Shown: piece by piece, positions 39,931 to 49,640 of the stretch | How the letters are laid out: each line of letters starts with the position of its first letter | Position numbering within the stretch: position 1 is the stretch's first letter | The notes under the pieces: model-generated | What the model was told of the DNA's origin: nothing | Seen by the model: only the letters and a program-made list of their open reading frames with translations | Databases searched by the model: none | Assembly: GCA_963704975.1 (NCBI GenBank) | Contig: CAVPIK010000031.1 | Coordinates: forward strand, 186,001 to 250,000 | Source of the DNA: JAGNDO01 sp963704975 | Lineage (GTDB): Bacteria > Chloroflexota > Anaerolineae > Caldilineales > Caldilineaceae | Length of the DNA stretch: 64,000 nucleotides | Reading direction: 5' to 3' | Made by a program: the position numbers and the translations under genes

Positions 39931-41204
39931 GGTTGGTCCTTTTTTGTGAATGGTAGGGTGAGGTGTAGGGTGGGTATCGGGCAAGGCGTTGTCAAACCCG
40001 AATCCCCTACGTACTGGTTTTCGATGGCGTTGCGCCCAATCATCTCCAACGCCGTGTCCCCGGACGGGGGCTGCATGGAGCCGGCCTGGACGTCCCGGAA
40101 GTAGCGTTCCAGGGGCAATGCGTGGGTGATGGCGATGCCGCCGGCCACCCGCAATGCCTTCTCGGTGACCGTGGCCGCGGTCTCCACGGCCAGGTGTTTG
40201 GCCGCCACCACATGGGGATAGATGGCCTCCCGCTGGTCGGGTTCGGCGTCCCATCGGCGGGCGACTTGAAAGAGCAGGGCCTGGGCGGCTTGCAGGGCCA
40301 GGTCGATCTCGCCGATCTGGCGTTGGATTTTGGGCAGGGTGGAGATGGACCGACCCAGGGCCGTGGGCACCCGGTCCAGGGCATAGCGGATCACGGTGTT
40401 GCGGGCCGCCACGGCCGCGCCCAAATAGGTGGTGCTGATGGTCATGGGAAACCAGGCGTTGGGGTGGTGGTGCTTCTGGCTCTTGCCCCGGTCGATCAGG
40501 CTGGCCGCGGGCACGATCACCTCGTCCAAAAAGAGATCGTGGCTTTCGCTGGCCCGCAGGCTCAAGGAATCCTGCCACGTCTCCGCCCAGCGCACGCCCG
40601 GCAGATCCTGGGTGATCAGAAAGTCCGCGGTGAACGGCTCTGCCTCCGGCACTTCCGTGGAGAAGCGCACCAAAATGTTGTCCAAATACCGTCCGCCCGT
40701 GACCCAGGTCTTGTGACCGGTGAGCCGCCAGCCCGCCCCATCCGGGTTGGGCACAGCCCGGCTGTGGAACGATCCGCCTCTTGACGGGCTGCCCAACGCC
40801 GGTTCACTGGCCGCCGAGTTGAAGAGTTCGCCCCGCACCGCGGCCCGGCAAAAATGCTCGTAGCGATCCGCGGCCCAATGGCCCACATCCCGGGCGTGGC
40901 CGAAGATCTGCATCTGCATGGCGGCCACCAAGGCCGTGGACGCGCTGCCCTGGGCCAAGATCAGGTGGGCGGCCAGGCTGTCGGCCATGCCCAGCCCCTG
41001 GCCGCCAAATTCCGTGGGCACATTCAGGGCCAAATAGCCCGATGCTTTTAGCTCGGCGATGTCCTCGGCGGGCATACGCCCGGCGCGATCCGCCTCGTCC
41101 GCCCGGCCGGCGAAGGCCGCGGCAAGGCGGCGGGCCACGGTCAGGGCGTCAAAGGGGATGGTCTTTCGGAGAACAGGTGCTATGTTTCCGTTGGGTTGAA
41201 GCAT
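39927..41204 (-). CDS. Acyl-CoA dehydrogenase-family flavoprotein
   Basis: 425 residues, intact. The fold is recognisable from NVPTEFGGQGLG, WRLTGHKTWVTGG, LFLDEVIVPAASL, and the C-terminal helix AVETAATVTEKALRVAGGIA with LERYFRDVQAG. It oxidises acyl-CoA or acts as a flavin monooxygenase of this fold; the catalytic Glu cannot be placed safely. Coupled by ATGA to the M16C protease, an odd functional pair. Confidence 0.85.
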   Translation of the reverse strand: MLQPNGNIAPVLRKTIPFDALTVARRLAAAFAGRADEADRAGRMPAEDIAELKASGYLALNVPTEFGGQGLGMADSLAAHLILAQGSASTALVAAMQMQIFGHARDVGHWAADRYEHFCRAAVRGELFNSAASEPALGSPSRGGSFHSRAVPNPDGAGWRLTGHKTWVTGGRYLDNILVRFSTEVPEAEPFTADFLITQDLPGVRWAETWQDSLSLRASESHDLFLDEVIVPAASLIDRGKSQKHHHPNAWFPMTISTTYLGAAVAARNTVIRYALDRVPTALGRSISTLPKIQRQIGEIDLALQAAQALLFQVARRWDAEPDQREAIYPHVVAAKHLAVETAATVTEKALRVAGGIAITHALPLERYFRDVQAGSMQPPSGDTALEMIGRNAIENQYVGDSGLTTPCPIPTLHLTLPFTKKDQP

Positions 41205-41227
41205 GAAAATTTTCCTTCGAATGACTT

Positions 41228-41319
41228 GGTTCGTAGCAGTTGCTGTAGCGCCAGAACTTGGCTTAACAGGATTTCTCCAGCCTTGATGCGTCCTGACGCT
41301 ACAGCAACTGCTACGAACC
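41228..41319. repeat. GGTTCGTAGCAGTTGCTGTAGCG hairpin
   Basis: A 23-bp perfect inverted repeat (41228-41250 and 41297-41319). It lies between the acyl-CoA dehydrogenase start and the stop of the gene at 41311, and supplies that TAG stop. Confidence 0.9.
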
Positions 41320-41952
41320 TGAATTGTCCGGCCAGGTGCGGGTCATCCCCGCGCCCAGCACGTTGATGCGGGCCGTCGGGCGTCTCGGCTCCCCGCTCTT
41401 GGTGAAAGGCCACCAGCAGCACACTGCCGTGGCCGGTGACGGCGACCGTCTCGCCGGGCCGGGTGTAGGTGGCGGCCACAGCCCCATCCAGGGCCAGGAT
41501 GCGCCGTCCGGCGTCGGAGAGGGCGGCGAGCAGCCCCCGCAGATCCGCCACGGCCTGCACATCCGCCAGGACCGCGGTGCGGGGGAGCAGGTTCAGCCCG
41601 GCGGTGACGCCGTCTTCCAGGATGCCGCCGGTGACAGCCGTGGCCGGGCCGACAAAGGCCAGGGTCAGATCTTCCAAGGCCAGATGGCCCAGCACATCGA
41701 TCAACCGCCGCCCGCCGAAGCGAGCAGGGTTTTCGGGGCCAGATCGATCACGGCGAAGCGCACCAGATCAAAGTTGACCCGCTGCAATTTGGGGCCGGTG
41801 ACATCCACGATCAGCAGGCCGGGATCTTCGATGGCCAGATCCTCGGCCATCTCCCCGTCCGGCTCGGTGAGGACCACGCGCAGGGTCTCGCCGTCATCCG
41901 CGGGCAGGTGGTCGAGGAGGGTGTTTAGGTTGGAGAAGAGTGATATTGGCAT
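41311..41952 (-). CDS. Unknown protein (two frameshifts)
   Basis: About 214 codons. Begins LFSNLNTLLDHLPADDGETL, then VVLTEPDGEMAEDLAIEDPG, VDVTGPKLQRVNFDLVRFAV, and later AVTGHGSVLLVAFHQERG and INVLGAGMTRTWPDNSGS. The sequence suggests a cytoplasmic alpha/beta or roadblock-like fold, but I do not recognise the family. A base is missing near 41700 and one is extra near 41400. The TAG stop lies in the hairpin repeat at 41228-41319. Confidence 0.55.
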
Positions 41953-42007
41953 AGAATTTTAGATTTTGGATTGCGGATTTTGGATTGGCGGTTGGACTCA
42001 ACAACGC

Positions 42008-42295
42008 TATTTGGCTGGGCCAACGTAGGTTGAGAAGCCGCCGCCGAGAAGCTAACCGGTCTGAGTGGCCATTGACACCATGGTTGACCCGGCAAGGCCG
42101 TATCGAAACCAAGTGGGTTGACCCGCTTTGGTTTCGATACGCCGCCAGAACTTGGTGGGTAGACAAGATTTCGGCGGCGGCTACTCAACCGACGCTGGGA
42201 TTTTAAGGAGTCGGCGTTGACCCGCTTTGGTTTCGATACGCCGCCAGAACTTGGTGGGTAGACAAGATTTCGGTGGCGGCTACTCAACCGACGCT
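42008..42295. repeat. GGTTGAGTAG elements, one full and one half
   Basis: A full unit from 42008 to about 42199 (left end mutated to GGTTGAGAAG), then a right half 42211-42295. The inner CGTATCGAAACC and GGTTTCGATACG arms are kept. The end reads into the stop of the penicillin acylase gene. Confidence 0.9.
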
Positions 42296-44758
42296 ATTTC
42301 TATGAAGGATGTCAGCCGCAACCTCGACTCCGTCCCCTTCTCCACCGCCTCCCGGCTCCAGGGCATGTTGTGGTAGACGCCTTCCCGCCACATGGCCATT
42401 TGGTCGTCGTAGTTGGGGCTGAGGGGGTGGCCGGATTGGCCGCTGGTGGTGACGGTCATGGCCCGGTCCCAGGCGCCGACTTCGTAGAGTTGGCGATAGC
42501 TGGCCACGATCTGCACCAGGCCGGGGGGCAGGCTGGGCGCATAGCTGGTCTGGTTGGGCGTCGTGCCGTCCCCGTGGACCGGGAAGGGACCCCGGTCGAA
42601 GATGCCGGAGAAGAGCTTGACGCTGCCCATCGGGTGCGCATAGCGGATCTGGTGCATGCGCCCCCAGTGCCATTTGAGCGGCGTGTCCGCCACATCTTTG
42701 CGGATGGCCTTGACGGCTCGCGTAAAGGCCTCTTGCAGCAGTTCGTCCCGGCTGCGGTCGCGGCCCGTCTTGGCGTCCGCATACCAGCGGGAGTGCTCTT
42801 GGCTTTGCAGCAGTTCCAGCAGGCGGGTTTCGGCCCGGTGCATAAAGCCGTTGATGATAAAGAGCGGGCTGATGCTGCCGCCCATAAAGCCCTGATGGGC
42901 CGGCCCCAGCTTGTCGCCATAGACCATGTCCAGCAGGTGGAGCAGGGTGTAGTGGAAGATCAGCCCGGCCTCCCCGGCCTTGTCCATGTCGCCGCTCCAG
43001 TTGCGCAGGGCGGCCAGGGCGGTGCGCTCCCAGGGGTCGTCGCTGTAGAGCATGGTGATCCAGGGCGTCAGCGCCCGGGCGAAGGTGCTGGTGTTGTCAA
43101 ATTGGATGCGCTCCATGTCCCGGATGGTGTGCTTTTCCTTCTCGGCCAGCAGCTCCTCGATGCGCCGGGCCCGCCAGCCGGGGAAGAACTCCGCGCCCAG
43201 CCAGTGGGGATAGTCGTCGCCGACCATCTTGTTGTTGGCGGTGACGATCACGCCGGATTCTGGGTTGACCAGCCGGGGCAGTTCGGCGTGGGGGATCATG
43301 CCGATCCACTCGTGGTCGCCGGTCCAGCCCGGCGCGGGGACCAGGCCCAAGCCCTTGGCCCGGATGGGCACGGCCCCGGCCATCACATAGCCGATGTTGC
43401 CGCCGCTGTCCGCCCACACAAAGTTTTGGGGCGGCGCGGACCAGTCGGCCAGGGCCGCATCAAACTCTGCGCCGGTTTGGGCCTGGTTTATCTTGAAGAT
43501 GGCCCGAACGCTGCGTCCAGGATCGTGGCCCGTCCAACGCAAGGCCAGGGGGATGGTCGGGGGGGCGACGGGGGGATCGCTGGTTTCTGCCAACCGGTTG
43601 ATCAGGGGACCGTGGCGGGTGACGATCACGTCCTCGATGTAGGGCTGGCTGCGCCCCTTGACCCGGATTTCTTCCGGGATCACCTGGGCCTGCTCCCATT
43701 CGCCCCGAAACTCGAAGCGGGTGGGATCATTCGGGTGGGCGCGCTCGATGTAGAGATCTTGCACGTCCGGGAAACCGTTGGTAAGTCCCCAGGCCACCTG
43801 TTCGTTGTGGCCGATCACCACGCCCGGCGCACCCAAGAAACTTACCCCACTCACTTCGTAATTTGGGCAAGAAAGATGATTTTCATACCAAATGCTGGGC
43901 ATGGTGACGGGCAGGTGGGGGTCGTTGTTGAGCAATGGCCGCCCGTTGAGGCTGCGGGCGGGGGCCACGGCCCAACTGTTGCTGCCCAGCCCCGCGCCCT
44001 GGGGACCGATCCACGCTTTGAGCTCTTCGTACTGGACCAGCAGCAGCCCGGCGGTGCTTTGCAGGCGCATGGCGTCGCCCTTGCCCGCCTCCAGGATGAT
44101 CGGGTTGTCGGCGGGATAGTCCGGCTCCAGATCCGCGGCCAGGGTGGGGTCCATCTCTTGGAGCATTTGCAGCCGGGTCAGCTCGCCTTCCCAGTTGACG
44201 CTCAGGCTCCACGCCATCATTTTGGAATAGGCCAGGCTGTCCAGGGGCGTCCACGGGTCCGGCTGGCGGCGCAGGAGGTTGAACTCGGCGGCCACCCGGC
44301 CCTTGCGCGGCGTGGAGATAGGCGTTGACGCCGTCGGCGTACCAGGTGAGCAGTTGCAGGCTCTCCGGGTCCAGGGTGTCCAACTCGGCCTGGGCGGCCC
44401 GGCCAAAGCCGACGATGCGGCTGTAGCGGTCGATCTGCAAAGCGGCCTCGCCGAAGAGTTCGGACATGGTGCCGTGGGCCAGGCGGCGGTTCTGCTCCAT
44501 CTGCCACATGCGGTCCTGGGCATGGGTAAAGCCCTGGGCGCGGAAGAGATCCGCCTGGCTTTGGGCGTAGATGTGGGGCACGCCGTGCTTGTCCCGCAGC
44601 ACCTCCACGGGCGCGTCCAGGATGGGCAGGGTCAGCTTGCCGTCGATCTTGGGCACGGGGCGCTGGACCAGCCACCAATAGAAGTAGAGAAAGGCCAGCC
44701 CGCCCAGGGCGATCAGGGCCACGATGATGGATAGGATGACGGAAATGTAGGAAGGCAT
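42280..44758 (-). CDS. Penicillin acylase-family Ntn hydrolase (one frameshift)
   Basis: About 826 codons. An N-terminal membrane segment (ILSIIVALIALGGLAFLYFYWW) is followed by VEVLRDKHGVPHIYAQSQ (family start), a spacer, and the beta-chain N-terminus SNSWAVAPARS, where the Ser after GLG becomes the catalytic N-terminal nucleophile after autocleavage. LLNNDPHL follows as in the family. Members hydrolyse beta-lactam side chains or acyl-homoserine lactones; which one is not readable. One extra base near 44315. The C-terminal ASVE and its TAG come from the dispersed repeat. Confidence 0.9.
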
Positions 44759-45019
44759 AGGATCAACGCTGGGATCGGGTTGAAGTTGGATGATTGATAG
44801 GCGGCGGGCCTTTGTGGCCTGCACGGTCCATATTGTATCACGATTGGGCGTGGGGTCTGTAGTGGCGGTATCAGTCAATGGGTAGGGTTTGGGCGGCGGG
44901 GCGGGTCAAAGTGGCGCAAACCTGCAAGGTCTGCGCCACTTTAACCCTGCCTCCGCCACCCAAAGCCCAATGGGCCATGACGAATTTGTAAAACAAAGCA
45001 ATCAAAATGTAAATGGTAC

Positions 45020-45048
45020 TTGACAATTGAAAAAACTTGCTGTATACT
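45020..45048 (+). promoter_or_regulatory. Consensus sigma70 promoter of the HTH cassette
   Basis: TTGACA (45020-45025), 17-bp AT-rich spacer, TATACT (45043-45048). The surrounding 60 bp is much more AT-rich than the rest of the window. The remainder of the 44759-45144 gap has a facing AGTGGCGCA/TGCGCCACT pair (about 44910-44943) and no gene. Confidence 0.85.
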
Positions 45049-45088
45049 CTGATTTGTCAAGCAGAGTTGACAAAAAGTAATACAAAGT

Positions 45089-45127
45089 TGACCAATCAAC
45101 CAATCAACCAATCAACCAATCAACCAA
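45089..45127 (+). repeat. Tandem CCAATCAA repeats in the leader
   Basis: Four to five tandem 8-bp CCAATCAA words between the promoter and the ATG at 45145, so they lie in the 5' untranslated leader. Confidence 0.9.
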
Positions 45128-45144
45128 CCGAAAGGCCCAACCCA

Positions 45145-45527
45145 ATGGACACCAACGCCCGCCGCTACATGAGACAATTTATCCCCGCCATGATCGCCTA
45201 TTCAATCGTCCTCGTCGCCGCCATGTGGCTGCTGGTCGATTGGCCGATGGCAGCCTGTGGCGCATCCCCGTGGCCGTGCTGCCCATGATCCCCATCGGCT
45301 TTGCCCTGCGCGCCTATCTGATCTTCCTCAACGGCGCGGATGAATTGCAACGGCGCATTCAACTGAACGGGGTGGCCTTTGCCGCCGGGGCTACGGGCAT
45401 GGTCACCCTGACCTATGGCTTTCTGGAAAATGCCGGGTTCCCCACGCTCTCTTGGATCTGGATCTTCCCCATGATCATCGCCTTTTGGGGCATCGGCAGC
45501 GCCGTGGCCGAGCGGAGGTACAAATGA
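45145..45527 (+). CDS. Small four-helix membrane protein paired with an HTH regulator (one frameshift)
   Basis: About 127 codons. Four hydrophobic segments: FIPAMIAYSIVLVAAMWLL, VAVLPMIPIGFALRAYLIFL, GVAFAAGATGMVTLTYGFL and LSWIWIFPMIIAFWGIGSA. Between the second and third lies NGADELQRRIQLNG, a loop typical of small membrane proteins encoded next to YgzD-like regulators. One base is missing near 45240. The stop overlaps the start of the HTH gene (ATGA). Function unknown. Confidence 0.75.
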
Positions 45528-45724
45528 ACAATCGACTCAAAGTGCTGCGGGCCGAGCGGGACTGGTCCCAGGCCCAGTTGGCGGATGAGTTGGCCGTCTC
45601 CCGACAGACGGTCAACGCGTTGGAGACGGGCAAGTATGACCCCAGCTTGCCCTTGGCGTTCAAAATTGCGCACCTATTTGACTTGACGATTGAAGAGATC
45701 TTTTTTCCTGAAACGGAGGCGTAG
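45524..45724 (+). CDS. Small Xre-family HTH regulator
   Basis: 66 residues, intact. Almost entirely one Cro/CI helix-turn-helix: LRAERDWSQAQLADELAVSR, QTVNALETGKYDPSL, then LFDLTIEEIFFP. These minimal regulators often repress their own operon with a membrane partner. It is coupled to the membrane protein before it and 4 bp from the small protein after it. Confidence 0.9.
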   Translation: MNNRLKVLRAERDWSQAQLADELAVSRQTVNALETGKYDPSLPLAFKIAHLFDLTIEEIFFPETEA

Positions 45725-45728
45725 GCAC

Positions 45729-45914
45729 ATGATCAAAACTAACAAGAAATTTGGCCAACTGGGGATGTGGATTGCCATCGGCATTGGCATGGGGGCGGCC
45801 CTGACGGCGGGCATGGACGGCAGTCCGGCAGGGTGGGTTCTGGGCATGGCCTACTGCCTGGTTATCTATTGGGTCCAGAGCCGACGAGCAGATCGGGTGG
45901 ACGGGGAAAGTTAA
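45729..45914 (+). CDS. Small two-helix membrane protein
   Basis: 61 residues, intact. Two hydrophobic segments (LGMWIAIGIGMGAALTAGM and AGWVLGMAYCLVIYWVQS), short basic ends. GGAGGCGTAGGCAC precedes the ATG. Third gene of the cassette, followed by a terminator; unknown function. Confidence 0.75.
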   Translation: MIKTNKKFGQLGMWIAIGIGMGAALTAGMDGSPAGWVLGMAYCLVIYWVQSRRADRVDGES

Positions 45915-45928
45915 AAGGGCGTGGCCGA

Positions 45929-45964
45929 ACCTTCCAGGAAGCTTCAAGCTTCCTGGAAGGTTTT
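45929..45964. terminator. Intrinsic terminator of the HTH cassette
   Basis: Stem ACCTTCCAGGAAGCTT / AAGCTTCCTGGAAGGT with a T-run; the convergent FkbM gene ends at its foot. Confidence 0.85.
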
Positions 45965-46731
45965 CATATGATTTGCGCATAGACATCGCCAGAATTGGCC
46001 GAAATCGGCAGATCCGCCAGAAAAGCCGCCATCTCAGCCCGATCCATCCACGTGGCCCCGACCAGTTGGTGAGATTCTCCCGGCGACCAATTAAAGCGAT
46101 ACGCCCCCAATTCGCATAGCCAATCTAAGCAGGCCACGGCATCGGCCAGGGCTTCGGCCCCGCCAGCCAGCACCACCTCAAACGAAAGGGCGGGGATGGG
46201 TTGCGACAGCCCCCGCAACACGGCCAACTCGAAGCCCTCCACATCGATCTTGCAGAAGGCGGGCAGACCGTGCTGGGCGATCAACGCATCCAGGGTGGTG
46301 ACGGGGACCGTGACCGCGTCATCCCAGGCCACTTTGGCGAAGGCGTCCGTGCGTCTGCACCTGGTCGATCCAGCGCTGGGAGAGGGTGGTCACCGTGGGG
46401 TTGGCCCGGCTGATGTGGAGGGTGGCCGTCCCCGGCTCGGCTGCCCACGGCATCGTCGACCAGCACAATGTCCGTTCGGTTCCCATAGCGGCGGCGCAGA
46501 TAGGCGGCCAAGATGGGGTTGGGGTTCCACGCCCACGCAGCGAGCCCCCAGCTGGGTCCACGCCCACAGCCGGTTGCCCACATGCGCGCCGATGTCGAAG
46601 CAGAGATCCCCAGGGCGGATGAATTGGCGGTAAAACTCGGCCAACTGCCGGTTCTTCCACGGGCGATAATAGATAATCAAGGAACGTAGCAGCCCGATCT
46701 GTTGGGTGATCTGTTGGCGAAGGTGAGGCAT
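45964..46731 (-). CDS. FkbM-family methyltransferase (three frameshifts)
   Basis: About 255 codons. The SAM loop DLCFDIGAHVGN, then GARCVGVEPNP after reframing, IVLVDDAVG, and the family's KIDVEGFELAVLRGL are present. FkbM proteins O-methylate sugars or natural products. Frames change near 46525, 46440 and 46345, one extra base each. Neighbours do not point to a pathway. The 46732-47038 gap upstream contains no gene or repeat that I can identify. Confidence 0.85.
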
Positions 46732-47038
46732 AACGTGTTTCCTGGTTTTGGGGAGGTTGTGGTGGTGGGGGCGGGCGATCCAACCCAGCGCTTGAGACCC
46801 CCGCTCATCTGCGCTATGATCACGAATCATCATTTACCATTCGCCATTTGTACACCCGGAGCGCCGGTCATGTCCAATTGTGAAGCTGCCCAACCGGCTT
46901 CGAAGATTCCCGATCGATTTTGTTCGGCTGGGCGGGCCGAGACTGGGCAAAGCCTGGGCGTTGGATGTACAATGCAGGCATCAAAATATCCGGCAAAGCA
47001 CTGGCCGTCCCGCCAATTTCTCAGAAAAGTGAGCCATC

Positions 47039-47848
47039 ATGTCAACCCAAACCACCATCCGCAAACCCATCATCGGCATCACCACCCGCCACGGCACCGA
47101 GGCGTGGATCGGGCGCTGGGCCATCAACTACATCAACCGGGTCAACGAATACGACGCCATCCCGGTCATCATCACCCCGGACAGCCCCACCGAACTGCCC
47201 GACGGCACGATCTTCACCCCGGATGCCCTGGGCCGGGTGGCCCCGGAGATCCTCGACAAATTGGACGGGCTGATCCTCAGCGGCGGCGGCGATGTACATC
47301 CCCGCTATTTTGGCCAAGAGCTAAACGGGGCCGACCCGGAGAGCATCGACGAAAAGCGGGACGAGTTGGAAATTGTCCTGGCCCTGGCCGCTTTGGACCG
47401 GGACATGCCCCTCTTTGGCATCTGCCGGGGCTGCCAGGTGCTCAACGTGGCCGCGGGCGGGGGCATGGTTCAGCATTTCGACGATCACCGATCGAGCACG
47501 GACGTTCCAGTGTTGCACGCCATCACCGTGGAACCGGAAAGCCTGTTGGGGCGCATTGTGGCCGGTGATTCCCTGGCGGTCAACACGTACCATCACCAAG
47601 GCGTGGACCGGGCAACCCTCGCCCCCATCTTCCGGGCCACCGCCTTCGCCGAGCCAGACCCCTGGCTGGTGGAGGCCTACGAAAGCCCGGCCCATCGCTG
47701 GGTCATGGGCGTCCAGTGGCACCCGGAACGCATCCACGACTTCCCCGTCCCCGACGGTCACCGCCGCCTGTGGGATGATTTTATGAAGACGGTGCGGGAA
47801 CGAAAGAAGTTCGACTTTGCAAAAGTCGAACTTCTGGACGCACAATAG
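47039..47848 (+). CDS. Class-I glutamine amidotransferase-like gamma-glutamyl hydrolase (C26)
   Basis: 269 residues, intact. Nucleophile elbow FGICRGCQVLNV with the catalytic Cys, LILSGGGDVHPRYFGQ, and the His-Glu pair in GVQWHPERIH. This is the PuuD/peptidase C26 layout, which releases glutamate from gamma-glutamyl amides such as gamma-glutamyl-GABA. It lies 8 bp before the oxidoreductase gene. Confidence 0.85.
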   Translation: MSTQTTIRKPIIGITTRHGTEAWIGRWAINYINRVNEYDAIPVIITPDSPTELPDGTIFTPDALGRVAPEILDKLDGLILSGGGDVHPRYFGQELNGADPESIDEKRDELEIVLALAALDRDMPLFGICRGCQVLNVAAGGGMVQHFDDHRSSTDVPVLHAITVEPESLLGRIVAGDSLAVNTYHHQGVDRATLAPIFRATAFAEPDPWLVEAYESPAHRWVMGVQWHPERIHDFPVPDGHRRLWDDFMKTVRERKKFDFAKVELLDAQ

Positions 47849-47856
47849 GAGGCCCC

Positions 47857-48329
47857 ATGACTACCCGCACACCCCCCAAAGGCATCGCCCGCTGGTTCAT
47901 GCGCATGCCCATCACCTTTTACGACTTGGCCTGGGCGGGCTGATGGGCGGACGGTTTTTGCTGCTCAACCATGTGGGGCGCAAGAGCGGTCTGCCCCGGC
48001 AAGTGGTGTTGGAAGTGGTAAAGCACGAGCCGATGACCGATATTTACACCGTGGCATCGGGCTTTGGCGCAACCTCCGATTGGTACCGTAATTTGCAAAG
48101 CCGCCCGGATGTCACCCTCCAAGTGAGGCGGCGGAAATTGGCCGTCACCGCCCATTTTCTCACCCAAAGCGAGGGCGGCGAGGTGATGATGGACTACGCC
48201 CAGCGCTATCCCAAGGCGGCGCTGGCCCTGTCCAAAACGCTGGGCTATCCCGTGGGCGAGGGCACGCCGGAAGATTATCGGCGGGTGGGCGAGGGGATTC
48301 CGTTTGTGGAGTTTCGGCCCGAACGGTAG
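47857..48329 (+). CDS. F420-type (deazaflavin-dependent) nitroreductase family protein (one frameshift)
   Basis: About 157 codons. YRLGLGGLMGGRFLLLNHVG RKSG is the family opening, followed by YTVASGFGATSDWYRNLQSR and the cofactor-binding fold of the Ddn/FDORB proteins. It uses F420H2 in well-studied members. One base appears to be missing near 47922 (TTTTACGACTT). AGGAGGCCCC precedes the ATG at 47857. Confidence 0.8.
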
Positions 48330-48422
48330 GTCATTATCCACGACTTCACGAATCGACACGAGTCTATGCAGATCAACAAAGATTCGTGCAGATCGTGCAG
48401 ATCATGGACAAGAAGAACTGAC

Positions 48423-49550
48423 TTGAAGACCGAACTGTTTGATTACACCCTCCCCCAATCCTTCATCGCCCAGCAGCCCGTGGAGCCACGGGACAGCAGC
48501 CGACTTTTGGTTCTGCACCGGGCGGATAGGCGGATCGAGCATCGCCATTTCAGCGACGTGGGCGACTATCTGGCCCCTGGCGATCTGCTGGTGGCCAACA
48601 ACAGCCGGGTGATCCCGGCCCGGCTGCACGGCCACAAGGCCACCGGCGGCAGCGTGGAGGTCTTCCTCCTGCGCCAGCTCGACGACGACGGCTCTCTCTG
48701 GGAATGTCTCGTCCGCGGCCGGGGCCTCACCGAAGGCGTGGAGATCGCCCTCGCCCCCAATCAATCTCCCAATCTCTCAGTCTCCCAATCTCCAGAAAAA
48801 GCAATCACCGCCACCGTGCAAACCGTCCACCCCACCGGCTCCCGCACGGTGCGCTTCTCCGAACCCATCAACCCCTGGCTGGCGGATCTGGGCGAGATGC
48901 CCTTGCCCCCCTACATCACCGAATACGCCGGGGATCCGGAGCGCTATCAGACCGTCTATTCTCGGCCAGAGGGCAGCGTGGCCGCGCCGACCGCCGGGCT
49001 GCACTTCACGCCCGAACTGCTCATCGACCTGCGCCGGCGGGGCATCCCCCTGGAAGAGGTGACCCTGCATGTGGGGCTGGACACCTTCAAGCCGGTCAGC
49101 GCCGAGGAGATCGAGGCCCACGAGATCCACAGCGAATGGGCCTCTTTGGGCCGGGACACGGCCCGGCGCATCAACGATGTGACCTTGCAGGGGGGCAAGA
49201 TTGTGGCCGTGGGCACCACCAGCGTGCGCTCGTTGGAGTGGGCCGCCACCGCCGCCCAGGGGCTGGACCCCTACGATGTCACCGCCTGCCCGTGGAAGCG
49301 CACGGGGGCTTTTGATGGCCCGGTGGACCTCTTCATCCGCCCCGGCTATCGCTTCCGGGCCGTGGACCGGCTGATCACCAACTTCCACCTGCCCAAATCC
49401 AGCCTGCTCATGCTGGTCAGCGCCTTCATCGCCCAGGCCCACCCGGACGATGTGGACGCCGGTCGGCGCATTTTGTTGGAAACTTATGAAATTGCCAAGC
49501 AGGAAGGCTATCGATTTTTTAGTTTTGGCGACGCTATGATGATTGTTTGA
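48423..49550 (+). CDS. queA: S-adenosylmethionine:tRNA ribosyltransferase-isomerase
   Basis: 375 residues, intact. QueA makes epoxyqueuosine in tRNA. Motifs: LFDYTLPQSFIAQQPVEPRD, LVANNSRVIPARLHG, PEGSVAAPTAGLHFTPELL, TLHVGLDTFKPV, TNFHLPKSSLLMLVSAF, GYRFFSFGDAMMI. The start is the TTG at 48423, since upstream codons are in a repeat. A 15-residue stretch (NQSPNLSVSQSPEKA, 48757-48801) encoded by CAATCTCCCAATCTC words interrupts the protein in frame. Confidence 0.95.
   Translation: MKTELFDYTLPQSFIAQQPVEPRDSSRLLVLHRADRRIEHRHFSDVGDYLAPGDLLVANNSRVIPARLHGHKATGGSVEVFLLRQLDDDGSLWECLVRGRGLTEGVEIALAPNQSPNLSVSQSPEKAITATVQTVHPTGSRTVRFSEPINPWLADLGEMPLPPYITEYAGDPERYQTVYSRPEGSVAAPTAGLHFTPELLIDLRRRGIPLEEVTLHVGLDTFKPVSAEEIEAHEIHSEWASLGRDTARRINDVTLQGGKIVAVGTTSVRSLEWAATAAQGLDPYDVTACPWKRTGAFDGPVDLFIRPGYRFRAVDRLITNFHLPKSSLLMLVSAFIAQAHPDDVDAGRRILLETYEIAKQEGYRFFSFGDAMMIV
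48757..48801 (+). repeat. CAATCTCCCAATCTC words inside queA
   Basis: The words CAATCTCCCAATCTCTCAGT and CTCCCAATCTCC occur inside the queA frame and keep it open. Confidence 0.75.
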
Positions 49551-49551
49551 G

Positions 49552-49622
49552 TTGCGAGTTGCGAGTTGCGAGTTGCGAGTTGGGGCCATCCTGCATCTCG
49601 CATCTCACAAACTCGCAACTCA
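49552..49622. repeat. Iterated hairpin, GAGTTGC words
   Basis: Four to five tandem GAGTTGCGAGTTGC words face ATCTCGCATCTC and AACTCGCAACTCAAC. It lies between the queA stop and the ribosome site of the GDPD gene. Confidence 0.85.
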
Positions 49623-49640
49623 ACCCGAAAGGAGACCCCC

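Noticed and set aside
38272..40104. Open frame of about 610 codons antisense to the M16C protease gene
   Set aside because: It lacks a ribosome site and known motifs, and is low-complexity His/Gly/Gln-rich as expected for a mirror of a G+C-rich coding strand with strong codon bias.
42370..44328. Open frame of about 650 codons antisense to penicillin acylase
   Set aside because: Same reason: the opposite strand encodes all penicillin acylase motifs.
45145..45914. Toxin-antitoxin module
   Set aside because: The HTH gene is paired with multi-span membrane proteins, not with a toxin family; the pattern fits membrane protein/regulator pairs.
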